Assembly: GCA_008704415.1 (NCBI GenBank)
Contig: VXIS01000097.1
Location: 62,001 to 126,000, forward strand
DNA length: 64,000 nt
From: Sphaerosporella brunnea
Lineage: Eukaryota; Ascomycota; Pezizomycetes; Pezizales; Pyronemataceae
Direction of reading: 5' to 3'
The notes below the pieces were generated by a model. It searched no databases and was not told where the DNA came from. It saw only the letters and a program-made list of their open reading frames with translations. This document shows, piece by piece, positions 32,219 through 44,197 of the stretch (positions within the stretch are counted from its first letter, which is position 1; each line of letters starts with the position of its first letter). A program made the position numbers and the translations under genes.

Positions 32219-35200
32219 CTAACTCTCGACCATCTGCGCTCTAACACTATCCGCATATCCCTCGCATCTACCCAGCAACTCCTCATGCGTTCCCCAATCC
32301 CTAACGCCTCCCTGGTCCACATAGAAAATGCGATTCGCCCTCCTGACAGTAACCAGGCGGTGGGCAATAGCAATAACGGTGCACCCGCCCCTCATGACGC
32401 CCTCCAGCGCATTCTGGAGCACGCGTTCCGCCTCGGCGTCCAGAGCGCTAGTCGGCTCATCCAGCAGCAGCAGCCTCGGACGCCGAATCAAGGCGCGCGC
32501 AATCGACAGGCGCTGTTTCTGGCCGCCCGAGAAGCTGCGGCCGCCGGGCCCACACACGGTGTCGTAGCCGTCCGGCAGCTCCGTGATGGTGTGGTGGATG
32601 TTTGCGAGCTTGCACGCGGCTTCGATCTCCGCCTGCGACGGCTCCGAGCGTCCCGGCCGCGCCCCCAGACAGATGTTGAAGCGCACGCTGCCGGCGAACA
32701 GGATTCCTTCTTGCGGCACCAGCGCGATGTCGTTCCGCAGCTCTGTGGCGCTCAGCCGCGCGATGTCGCGCCCGCCGATCGTTATTACCCCGCTGTGTGG
32801 TGCGTAGAATCGCTCCAGCAGGTGGATGATCGTGGATTTCCCCGCGCCGGAGGGCCCGACGAGTGCTCCGAACGATCCGGCGGGAATGGTCAGTGACAGT
32901 GAGGTGAGAACTTTGGCGTGTGGTCGGGAAGGGTAGGAAAAGGAAACATCGCGGATTTCGACTTCGAGGCCTTTGACAGCGGCGCCCGCGGGTGGCGGCG
33001 GGGAAGGCGGCGGAGATGCCATAGCGTCCTTTTCGGGGTCGGTAGGCTTGGGGCGGAGAGTCAATGGGGAGTGCGTCATGTCCTCGGCGAGCTTTGTTCC
33101 CGGACCGATCCCGAGGAGATAGAGGATGTTTCCAGCCGAAATGCGAGCCTTTGTCAAATCCGGCGCCATGGAAAACATCTGTCCGCAAGACTGGGCTGAG
33201 AACAGCAGTGCGGGGAGAACGATGAAGAACTCGGTTTGTGTGTACAAGCCGGCTACGATCTGCTTAGACCCCCACCAGTAGGCGAGGGCGTAAACAAGGT
33301 TGGAGATCGAGTAGGCCATGGCTAGCCAGAAGTTGCCGTGGACCAGAGCTTTTAGCGTGGCGTTGTAGGGTGCCGACAACGAGCGCCGGTATACCTGGAG
33401 TGCTTCCTCCTCGAGGGAGAAAGGTGCTATCGTCTTGATGGCCGAGACTGCTTCGACAGTGATACCGACGGACTCGGCGAAGGCTTTCTGGTGGCGGGTC
33501 TGGAACTGCGCGAGCACGCGGAGACGCATAAAACCAGAGGCCAACATGATGGGCACACATGCAAGAAGTACGACGGCGATCTTCCAAGCGATGATGTGGG
33601 CGAGCACGATACCAGCGATCATGTTGACGACGATGGTAAACATTGTTCCCACGATCAGACCGGTCAAAGAACCCATCGCATTAGCGTCCGCAGAGATGTA
33701 AGACAGCAGATTCGTCGGATTCCGTCCCTCAGATTCGTGCCATGCGAGATCCTGGCTCAGCAAAGAACGTAGAGATAGAACTCGGACTCGGTAGAGCATT
33801 TTCTCCGAAACCCATCCAAAAGAAGCGCCGTTGATGCTGTAAGAGAACAACTCGACCAAAGCAAGGGCAAAGAATAGCACACCAAAGAGGTTTCCGCGAG
33901 TGATGACCGAATCAGCACCATTGCAGGGGTTGAGTGCGTTGATAGTGTTACCGAAAATCACAGCTTCGGCGGAGTAAACACCACCGATGATGGCCGACGT
34001 GATAAGACCGATAATGATGAACAACATCTGGGGGCTGGCCATGCGACAGATGCCAAAGATCGTTTTGCCGAACGGCAGAGTAGGCTTCTCGTACCCTTTG
34101 TCTCCAGGGGCATCAGGTACATTTTGCTTCACCTCTTCCTCTTCGACAGTGGCCTTCTCCTGCATTTCGGTAACTATGGTGGACTTTTCTTTCAGGTCAG
34201 CCTCGTTCATCACCGGCGCAATTCCTTCCTCTTCGACGATGGTCGAAGCGTTAGAAAAGTCGTCTTTCGCCAGACTTTGCATGCGAACCAGTTCAGCATA
34301 TCGTCCGTTGAGCTCCAAGAGCTCCCTGTGCGTGCCTCGCTCCAAGACCTTACCCTTTTCCATGACAACAATCCAATCCGCCTTCTTGACCGTTGAAAGC
34401 CTATGCGCAACCGACACCGTGGTTCTGCCGATGGCCGCTTTGTCGAGGGCATTCTGGATAATCGTCTCGCTCTTCGAGTCCAACGCGGCAGTCGCCTCAT
34501 CCAACAGCAAAATCTTCGGCTTCCGGACGAGGGCGCGAGCTAGCGCGATTCTCTGCTTCTGGCCACCCGATAATTGCGAGCCGGCATTTCCGACTCTTGT
34601 GGCGAGGCCATGGGATAGGCGTCCTATGAACGGGGCGGCATCGGCTTGCTGGGCGGCTTCCTTCACCAGCGTGTAGATCGCTTTGACCTCCGGCGAGCAG
34701 GCGGAAACAGCAGCGTCGATGGGCGTTCCGTCAGTAATCTCCTTGGCCAGGTCTTCGAGGCTAGAATCCAACAGTGCGCCCTTGAGATGTTCATGTTCCG
34801 GTCGGCTGGAGTTGACAAGGCCCGAGGCGATGTTCTCCAGGATCGAGCGGTCGAAAAGCGTGGGTTCTTGTTGCACCAAGGCCATCGAACCACGGAGGAG
34901 GCGGACATTGAGAGTTGACAGGTCTTTTCCGTCGAGGTAAACGCTTCCTGCATCGGGATCGTAGAGACGCTCGAGTAAGGCGATGATGGTGGACTTTCCA
35001 CTGCCTGAGGCTCCGACGATGGCGGTGTGCTGGTTGGCCGGGATTGAAAGCGTGACCCCTTTCAGAACCTGGGCTTCGGGCCGAGAAGGATAAGTGAATT
35101 CGACATTCCGGAGTTCGAATTCTCCGTTCAGGGGATTGGGGAGGCGGTCGCCACCCTCCTGGGTTCCGTCAATCGCAGACTCACGATGGATGGTCTCCAT

Positions 35201-36507
35201 CAGCTTCTGAGAAGCGCCAGCAGCCGCGCCGAAGATCTGCAAGAACGGTGCCACCTGGGAAAGAATGAAAGAGGCTTTCGGTCAACCTCATTAACAAATG
35301 TCGACTCTTCCAGGAGCTGGAAAATCTCACCATCAAGAAGAACAAATATCACGGTGTAAACAGCACCGACAGTGCCGCCACTTTCTCCACGCTCAGCCGC
35401 AGCAGCAATATGCTTACTTCCCTGCCAAAACGCCAAAGCATTGGCTGAATATCCGACAAAAAACATCATGCCCAGCTGAGCTGCCGACGCCATTGCCTTC
35501 TTCAGACCAAAGCTTCTTGCGATTTCCAATTGCTTTGCGAAGATACCCTCCACTTTCTCCCCAGCATTGAATGCAAGCACAATCTGCATGTTCCCCAAGC
35601 TTTCCGCCACAATACCGGTAGCACTTGCAATGTGGTCACTCATTTCACCCGCGTACTTCTTGACAAACTTTCCGCCGACGGTTGAGGTAATCATGAAAGC
35701 CGGGATGACAGAAATGAGCATCCCCGTGAGCTTCGCGTCTTTGTAGAACGCGACGGCATACGCTGCAATGAAGTAAGACAGCGAACTAATGCAAAGTCCA
35801 ACCTTCTCAGAAGTTCCGGTCTGGATCACCTCAAGATCCCCGGCAAGACGCGAGGACACTTCCCCAGCCTCAAGGCTGTCAAAGAACGCTGGTTCTTGCT
35901 TGAGCAAAGCCTTGAAATAGCGTTCTCGCAGACGCCGCACAAGACGCTCGCCAAAGAGTGACCAGCAGAAGGAGTGGAGGTAGATGAGACAGAAACTCGC
36001 GATGGTGACATACAGGACGTTCAGCACCTTATCGTCCACGGATCTTTGGAAGCCAGCTCCAGGGGCAGTGGTGACACCGCAAGCCTTGGACGTAGAGTTC
36101 AGGCCATCAACGAGTTCTCCAAACAGAATGGCCAGAAGCGGGTACGGAACGCCCGCACCAACCGCTGCCAGAACTCCGACGACGAAAAGGAAATAATCGA
36201 ATGGCTCCGCACCGGACCGAAGCAGAAGCGCAAAATACGTAGAGCTTTTCTTCGAGAATGCCCGCACGTCGAGTTTATTCTTCTTCTGCTCCTCGTTTCT
36301 GGCTACCTCGCTCGTGGACGACGGCGTTGACGGCTTTTCGTCTTCGACGAGAAATATCGATTCGGGAGCTGCGGGAGCTGCTGCATTCGTCGCACTGGTG
36401 GGACCGGCAGCGGCAGCTACAACGCCGGAAGTGCCATATGTTAATCGTCTCATACTCAACCAATATAAACACCAGCACGATATACAACTTACAAACAGCG
36501 GTTGCAT
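32219..36507 (-). CDS. ABC-B (MDR-type) full-length ABC transporter
   Basis: Two exons, 36507-35331 and 35274-32219, join across a 56-bp intron (donor GTGAGA, acceptor AAG) to 1,410 residues. The junction restores the family sequence DASFILSQVAPFLQIF, which fixes the intron. The layout is (TM-NBD)2: NBD1 has GASGSGKST at about 480, LSGGQKQR at about 628 and LLLDEATAALD at about 648; NBD2 has GPSGAGKST at about 1,200, FSGGQKQR and LLLLDEPTSALD. This is a plasma-membrane exporter type. Some fungal ABC-B proteins sit in siderophore gene clusters (for example SitT of Aspergillus fumigatus). Five ATCWGAT motifs lie 480-700 bp upstream, and a sidA homologue is 5 kb away, so export of a siderophore or related compound is a reasonable inference. 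The start could also be the ATG at 36453. Confidence 0.9.
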
Positions 36508-36987
36508 TGTGCTCCAGAGATGCCCGAGGGAGAGATGGGACCTCCTGGTTGGACGTCGACATATCTCAGGAGCTGTCGATCGAAATGAGAAATGAATTCC
36601 AACGGCAGACAGAGGATCAATCTTCGATCACTCTCTCTCGTCGACAAATGATCCGTCCACAGCAAGAGCACAGGAGGAAAGAAAAAAAACAACGCAGTAC
36701 ATAGAGGATAGCTCTCTTGTTCCGTCACCGGTTCGTAACAAGGGTCCCAAGGGTCCCAAGGGTCCACCGTGGAGCCAGCATAAAAAGCGGCGCAAATCAA
36801 AAAAAAAGAGGAGCAAGGTACATAGCGTACGGTGCCAACGTTTACCCACGCAGCCAAGTGCTGGGTGTTTCTTGATGCTCTCATAGTGTGTTTTTTTTTT
36901 CCTCCGTTTTTTTTCCTGCAGGTCAGAGCAACAATGACGGACGACCTACCCACGCCTGATGCAGCAGGTGGCGGCAGGATTTCAAGA

Positions 36988-37209
36988 ATCTGATTAGATC
37001 GAGTTTTGTGAGAGCCTTGGGCGATATCTGATCCGCTGTTGAGCAGGGCCCACCCTGCGAACGTGCAGGGACGCGTGCATGGCATGAACGACCCTGGTGC
37101 GTTCACGCGGGGGTTGCATCAGATATGGCGTGATGAACGGCGAATAAAATTTTTATCTGATCCGCCTGATGCACGCGCTAAGCAACTAACCTGCTTGGGG
37201 ATATCAGAT
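36988..37209. promoter_or_regulatory. Cluster of five ATCWGAT motifs upstream of the ABC-B gene
   Basis: ATCTGAT or ATCAGAT occurs at 36988, 37026, 37118, 37155 and 37203. The copy at 37153-37161 is a full ATCWGATAA nonamer on the minus strand. SreA-type iron repressors bind this sequence. Position and density point to iron control of the divergent-side gene, the ABC-B transporter. Confidence 0.6.
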
Positions 37210-37573
37210 CCGATCGACCTTGGAGTTCTTTTTTATCAACAGCCGATCAATTGCGGAGGGCGTCCCGCCGCAAACGAAAAATGTAACAGCTCGGCCTTTG
37301 GGAGCGGGGTAGACGGGTATTGCGGCGCCGTGCGGGCAGGCAGAAGAATGGAAAGCGCGGTAAAGCCCGACACATTGTACACATGTGCAAAAGCACAGTT
37401 GTTGATGTGATTGCTATGCAAGTCAAAACTTGGAATCTTTCAGGAAATGAGGTCATGTTCTAGGAACATCATTTGCAATACCCCACGAAAAAGAAACAGA
37501 GCCGTAAGCCGAACACAACAAGAAACCCAAACGCCTTTCCCATGGTCGTGCTATATCCATCCATAGCCCAAGT

Positions 37574-39019
37574 CTAGTTCTCTCCCGTTTGCGTCGCAGT
37601 TCCATCCACCTCGAGGTTCAAGCATCCCCAACAGATGCTCAATCCCAAATCATCGCCAAAGCTTTGTTTGAGAGGCTCTTCCCCAAATGTAAACCCCATA
37701 GCTTGATGGTATCCCACGGCCTTTTTCCCCAACGCCAACACGAGCATGGGCGGAATCTCGGGAAACTCTGCCAGCTTCGGCTCCTCGTTGTTCTCCTCGG
37801 CAACCATACTTTGAACCAAATTCCTGGCCGCAAAGCTGCCCATCAAGAGGGCTGATCCGACCCGCTTGATACCTGACCACCGAGCGATATCTCCGACCGC
37901 ATAGTGAGCGTTGGAGTTCGCGACGCTGGACGGGAAATTGAGGGTGCTTGAAACGGCGACAAGGCCGGACTTCGCGTCGAGCGCCGCCGCAGGCAGGTAG
38001 GTCGTTGAAGGGTGTTGACGGCCAACGCACCAAAGTACGTGAGAAGCCTTGAGCGTGGCTCCGGTTGAGAGCTGGAGTTCTCCAGCCGACTCATCGAGAA
38101 CACGGGTGTTGAGCATGACTTCGACGCCGGCCTCCTCCAAGAGCTCTAGAGCCTTGGCTTTGAATTCGTCCGGCAAGGGCTCGGTGGATAGAAGGACGTT
38201 GCGGGAGTGGATCAGAATTACTCGCTTCTCGGGTTGCGTGAGCTTCAGCTCAGCAGCAAATTCCGTTCCCACGGCGCCTGTTTTTATCAGATCAGTTGGG
38301 TCCAGGGATAGGTGAGGCAAGTACGAACCTCCACCGACAACAACAACACTGTCCTTTGCATCGATGAGCTCCTCGACCAACTTTTTGGTATCGCGGACAA
38401 ATTCCTCCTTCTTTGTAGTCCTCGGTTGAACAGGCCAAGCTCGCTTCAGACCAGTAGCGCAAACGAGGTAGTCGTAGGCAAGGGACTTTCCCTTCTCGCC
38501 GTCCGAATCGGCCGGCACATAAAGCAACTCTTTACGGTCGGGGTGAACACTTTCCACTCGTCCTTGGAGAACCTCGACGCCGCGGAGATATGGAATATCT
38601 TCATATTTTTTCCAGAAGTGCTGGGTGGTTTTTGCGTAGTTCGGAGAAGTATGCACCAACGGCGTACCGACGGTGTGTACCACACCATCGCGCTCGTCAA
38701 GAATTGTGATCTTCGGGGGTGTGCGTGGGAGTGAAGAAAGAGCTGGGGGGCTGTAGGGGCTGGCAACGTGGGGTTCGCCGGACAAGAGTTTTTGGATATT
38801 GATCAACGTCGAAAGACCGGCATAGGCGCCGCCAATGATCACAACATGTTTTTGTTGCGGTGGTGGCGCTGCAGATTTCAGGTAGGTAGCAGCAACTGTT
38901 GCAGGAGCTGGAAAAGAAGAAAGCTTCAGGGTACTGGAGGCGAAGAGGCTGCCGGCCCGCGAGAGAGAAAAGAAGGACTCGAATGCCTGCCAGCGCAGTG
39001 AAGACACGAGAGATCCCAT
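37574..39019 (-). CDS. AIF/AMID-like FAD-dependent NAD(P)H oxidoreductase
   Basis: Exons 39019-38329 and 38277-37574 join across a 51-bp intron (38328-38278, donor GTTCGT, acceptor CAG) to 464 residues. The splice restores the second dinucleotide motif VVVVGGGAVGTEFAAEL. The FAD motif VVIIGGAYAG is at about residue 59, and the C-terminal part has the FAD-contacting pattern YAVGDIARW. The first 50 residues are rich in Ser, Arg and Ala with almost no acids, which fits a mitochondrial presequence, though a membrane anchor is possible. The family (AIF-like, pyridine nucleotide-disulphide oxidoreductase fold) passes electrons from NAD(P)H to quinones or other acceptors. A single TTATCAGAT lies 343 bp upstream of the ATG (39362-39370) and another sits in the intron (38284-38292), linking it to the neighbouring iron-type genes. 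Start chosen for its strong context (gccATGg). Confidence 0.85.
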   Translation of the reverse strand: MGSLVSSLRWQAFESFFSLSRAGSLFASSTLKLSSFPAPATVAATYLKSAAPPPQQKHVVIIGGAYAGLSTLINIQKLLSGEPHVASPYSPPALSSLPRTPPKITILDERDGVVHTVGTPLVHTSPNYAKTTQHFWKKYEDIPYLRGVEVLQGRVESVHPDRKELLYVPADSDGEKGKSLAYDYLVCATGLKRAWPVQPRTTKKEEFVRDTKKLVEELIDAKDSVVVVGGGSYLPHLSLDPTDLIKTGAVGTEFAAELKLTQPEKRVILIHSRNVLLSTEPLPDEFKAKALELLEEAGVEVMLNTRVLDESAGELQLSTGATLKASHVLWCVGRQHPSTTYLPAAALDAKSGLVAVSSTLNFPSSVANSNAHYAVGDIARWSGIKRVGSALLMGSFAARNLVQSMVAEENNEEPKLAEFPEIPPMLVLALGKKAVGYHQAMGFTFGEEPLKQSFGDDLGLSICWGCLNLEVDGTATQTGEN

Positions 39020-39361
39020 GGCTGCTGCTGCTGTGCTTAGCGTTGATTCAGGCCGTAGATGATCTGAGATAACAGGAGCAAGTTGAGGGTACAGCAGTTT
39101 AAGCAACGGCAGCGGCGGGGGTTTGGTCAAGCAGCGAAGAACCCGAACTGGGCGTCAACAGAAGTCACAGCTCTGGAGCATCTCTAACAAGAACCGCGGG
39201 AAGAGGAGGAGCAAGCGTTTTTTCTGAGAAACCCTTGGCCGCGCTCTCGCTCTAGAAGTTGTGATGCCGACGCGCGCAACGCACCAATGCAACCCTACCC
39301 TACTCCCATGCCGTTGTTACCAGTTGACACACCGGCAAGGTTCGGGCATGAAGGTGCATTC

Positions 39362-39370
39362 TTATCAGAT
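39362..39370. promoter_or_regulatory. TTATCAGAT (SreA-type) site upstream of the AIF-like gene
   Basis: Reverse complement of ATCTGATAA, 343 bp before the start codon at 39019. Confidence 0.45.
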
Positions 39371-40987
39371 CCGTATCACCACCTAGTGACGTGTGTGTGC
39401 GGCACGCATTATGGTTGAGGACCCAACATATGCATACCGAAACCCAAACGATTCATCTCTGCATGTTTGTGCAATACGAATTACCAAAAAGAGATCCAGA
39501 CTTCGAGCCGTGGTGTAGAGTAAACATGACCAATCAACCTTAAACGACAGCCAGGTCCTGCGCATGCTCTATCGTCCCGTTCGCCATTACATATTCATCG
39601 CAAGCTCGTAGGCAGCTTTTGCTGGGCTCCGGCTGAAGAATCGTCCTCGGAAGTTCCGAAGCTGGCGGAATTCCCTCTTTGCGGGAGTTGGGGGCCCCGC
39701 GAGTCAGGCCATATCAATATTCCACGTGCACCGTCCGTGCAGAATGACTCTCCGGTAATGGGAGCACTGTAGCCGTCCTTCAATCTGATCTACATTATGT
39801 GATTACGACTGCGCAAAATTGGGGCGGGAGCTGGAAACTTTACCGAGAGGTTCTATTGATGCCTTTTTGAACACTGTTTGCGTCCTGGAAATGTGGCCTC
39901 TGGGCCCTTCCAATCCCCTCAACCCACGGCAGCATATCTCGCTCTGTGGTTTCTTGATCAATTGATGCCGCATAACGGGCTCCGATCCGACTTCTCCTTC
40001 CTCGCCGCCATTTAACCGGCAGCCCGGACTGTCCCGATTACGTGAAACGGTAACATCGGGGAATAGGATCTGGCGATGAGGGGAATGGGCGCACTTCTCA
40101 GTTCGCTTTGTCGATGCCTTTTGTCCTCTCGAGCTCGGAAACCAGCTTTGGGATACTACACAAACTTAGGAAAACTGGGTATTTCGGGGATTCCTGGCCA
40201 GCTGGGACTTCGGATGGAACTCATAGAGAAAATGGAACTCGTGTGTACTATGTTGACGTGGAAAAATATCACTCTTTCACCTATCCCCCCCTGGGGCTGG
40301 AGAACTCATACAGCGGCAGCTGTGGGTGAAAATGGCGATTGAGACATAGTTATTGCGTCGCCCGCTCCAGCTCTGCAGGCTTCAAAGCGTTTGTGGTTCA
40401 AGGGCTGTGGCAAGTTCCGCAGGACGCGCGCATCGACGTCAACCGATGTTTGCGATCGTCCCACGCGGAACATTTTGTGCCATATCCATCCCTCACTCAT
40501 AGCCCTCTGCCACCAGGTCCTCTTGTCTGCATGCCGAAGTACCATGTAGATAGCTGGTATATTACAGTTTCTTCTGAGAAAGTACGCCGCAAGAGCTCCA
40601 AGATGCAAACCACAGTCCTTTGCTGGGAAAAAAGATCTCGGCTCGGCAAACATCTGCGCGGAGGCAGGATGCAACAACCGTTCAGGGATCATCGCAACAA
40701 AGAAACCCCGCAGAAATTAAAACGCAACCAGCAAAGCGTGCAAAAATTTGCAGTGACGGACACGTCTAAAGTTGAAGCCTACTTCGCTTGAGGGCATTGG
40801 ACATGTTATTGGTTGTTTTGCCGCAACTCGGCGACGTTGTCTGCTTTAGGTTATCTCAGATCGCGATAATCGGCTGACTGCGACCCTTCCCGCCTTGCAA
40901 GGTTACAAACGGGAACCCGCAGTGGAGCCACATTCGCAAGCTACGGGGCCTTTGAATCCCGGCAGTGCCAAATTTGCAAGCTTAGTC
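39371..40987. other. Intergenic region, no gene recognised
   Basis: Lies between the divergent AIF-like and sidA-like genes. No frame here has domain or splice support. Confidence 0.4.
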
Positions 40988-40996
40988 TTATCAGAT
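40988..40996. promoter_or_regulatory. TTATCAGAT (SreA-type) site upstream of the sidA-like gene
   Basis: Reverse complement of ATCTGATAA, 786 bp before the sidA-like ATG. Known fungal sidA genes are repressed by SreA under iron sufficiency, so a site here fits the gene's expected control. Confidence 0.5.
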
Positions 40997-41781
40997 CGAG
41001 GCCCGAGGTATTCCCTCCATCTGTCCGCCAGCAAAAAAGCACGAGCCGGAAATTACCCATTTGGGAAATTCCTTCTCCTTCTCTGAACAGTACGTGGGGA
41101 TATGAAACAAAGTCATGTCATAACGGTCCCGTCATAACACGCTTGATCGTTCGTATTGATCGGCTGAGGTGCCAAGAAACCTACGCGTCTATCCAAGTTC
41201 CCAAAGGCGTGCTCTATTATTCGCTGGTGAAGAAACTACTTACATACCCTGAAGAATGCGTGATACTTACATGTTGACTGTGTTTTTTTGGCAGTCGAAA
41301 CCTCGCACAGCAAACTTCCCAGTTCAAAAAGCGGATTGAAACCCGAGTACCAGTTCTCCAGACACCCACCCTCGTCCGTGTTTTTCCGCCCGTCGTTAAA
41401 ATCCAACTCCCCCCCCCCCCCGCTCCTTCTTGACGCAAATCCCTCCGAAGATCCATCTGCAGTTGCACAGAGCTCGTTATCTCTATTATCTCCGACATAG
41501 ATCGGATCCACACTTCGCTCCAAACCGCCCAAACACACGCCTGGCCGTTCATTTAACGGCCCCGTCAAGCAACTCCGGCTTCCACAAAATCTTGAAACCG
41601 TGTTCTGCACGTGTATAGAGTGAGCTCGCAAAAAAAATATTAGCCCATGGAATTGTTTCAGCTTACATTGTGCAGAGCTTTACCAAAACATCTACGCCGC
41701 ATACCTTGAACTCCCGGTTCTCGCAGTGCTTTCTGCCCTTCTGTATCACAACTTTATCTTGACTGCATAACAATATCCAAA

Positions 41782-43344
<1,563 letters not shown>

Positions 43345-43716
43345 GCTCGGTCGTTTCAGGCGGGTTTTTTTTAAACTCTCTTGTGGCGCTGGTTGCGATA
43401 TATACATGCGATTGTTATTTTCCGTTTCGTTTGTTAGAGTCCTAAGAATGTCCTTTGCATGAATTGTACTTACTTTTTGTTCTTACGATTCCATTCACCT
43501 CATTCCTGTAACTGAGAAAAAATGTTTCAGTTAAAAAAAAAACACCGTCATTGAATTCCGGTTGCAAAGTGTCTAACGCGTGCGATACCATGACGGGCAG
43601 CTGATTGGCCACATCGATCGCAATATCGGCTTGGCACACGTGCCGTTATTATTGACCTTAGCGTGTGTCGTCGCGTCTTCCCACCCCAACAACTCACATC
43701 CGCACACTCAAACACC
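43345..43716. other. Short intergenic spacer
   Basis: Nothing beyond a short A run near 43532 was seen between the sidA-like gene and the MGMT-domain gene. Confidence 0.4.
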
Positions 43717-44197
43717 ATGGCCACCGCAATCAAAGTCACGCCCTATCAAGAAGTGTGCTCAGATAAAACCACCACAGCTTTTATAAAGTTCGCGCGCTGA
43801 TAGCAAGTTTGCAAGAGAGTCTACAAGCTGCTATGCCAAATCCCCGCCGGCAATGTCAGCACATACAAGTATCTGGCGGACGCGCTGAATTCGTCGCCAC
43901 GGGCTGTTGGCGGCGCTCTTCGTAAATTCCCCACCCCCTCCGCGGCAACTAAGTAGAACTAGGCTGTGTTCGCTGACGGGAAAATAAGGCCGCAATCCTT
44001 TCGCTCCGGAAGTGCCCTGCCACCGCATCATTGCCACAACAGGGTACATTGGCGGCTTCATGGGGGACTGGGAAAAGGCTCCGTCGGGGATCAACTGCGA
44101 CAAGAAGCTGGAGCTTTTGAAGGAAGAGGGGGTGGAGTTTGATGAGCATGGAATGTTGAAGGATCGGAAAAGGGTCTGGAACGAGTTTGTGGTTTGA
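43717..44197 (+). CDS. Small MGMT-domain (alkyltransferase-like) DNA repair protein
   Basis: Exons 43717-43752, 43804-43921 and 43989-44197 join in frame to 120 residues; introns are 51 and 67 bp. Conserved features of the O6-alkylguanine-DNA alkyltransferase C-terminal domain are present: VYKLLCQIPAGNVSTYKYLA, the arginine finger in SPRAVGGALRRNP, and the active-site PCHR with its cysteine in EVPCHRIIATTGYIGG. The N-terminal domain of full-length MGMT is missing. Alkyltransferase-like proteins have this size but usually replace the cysteine; here it is kept, so alkyl transfer is possible. The first intron is deduced from frame and acceptor TAG and is less certain than the second. The start ATG has an excellent context (caccATGg). 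Confidence 0.8.
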
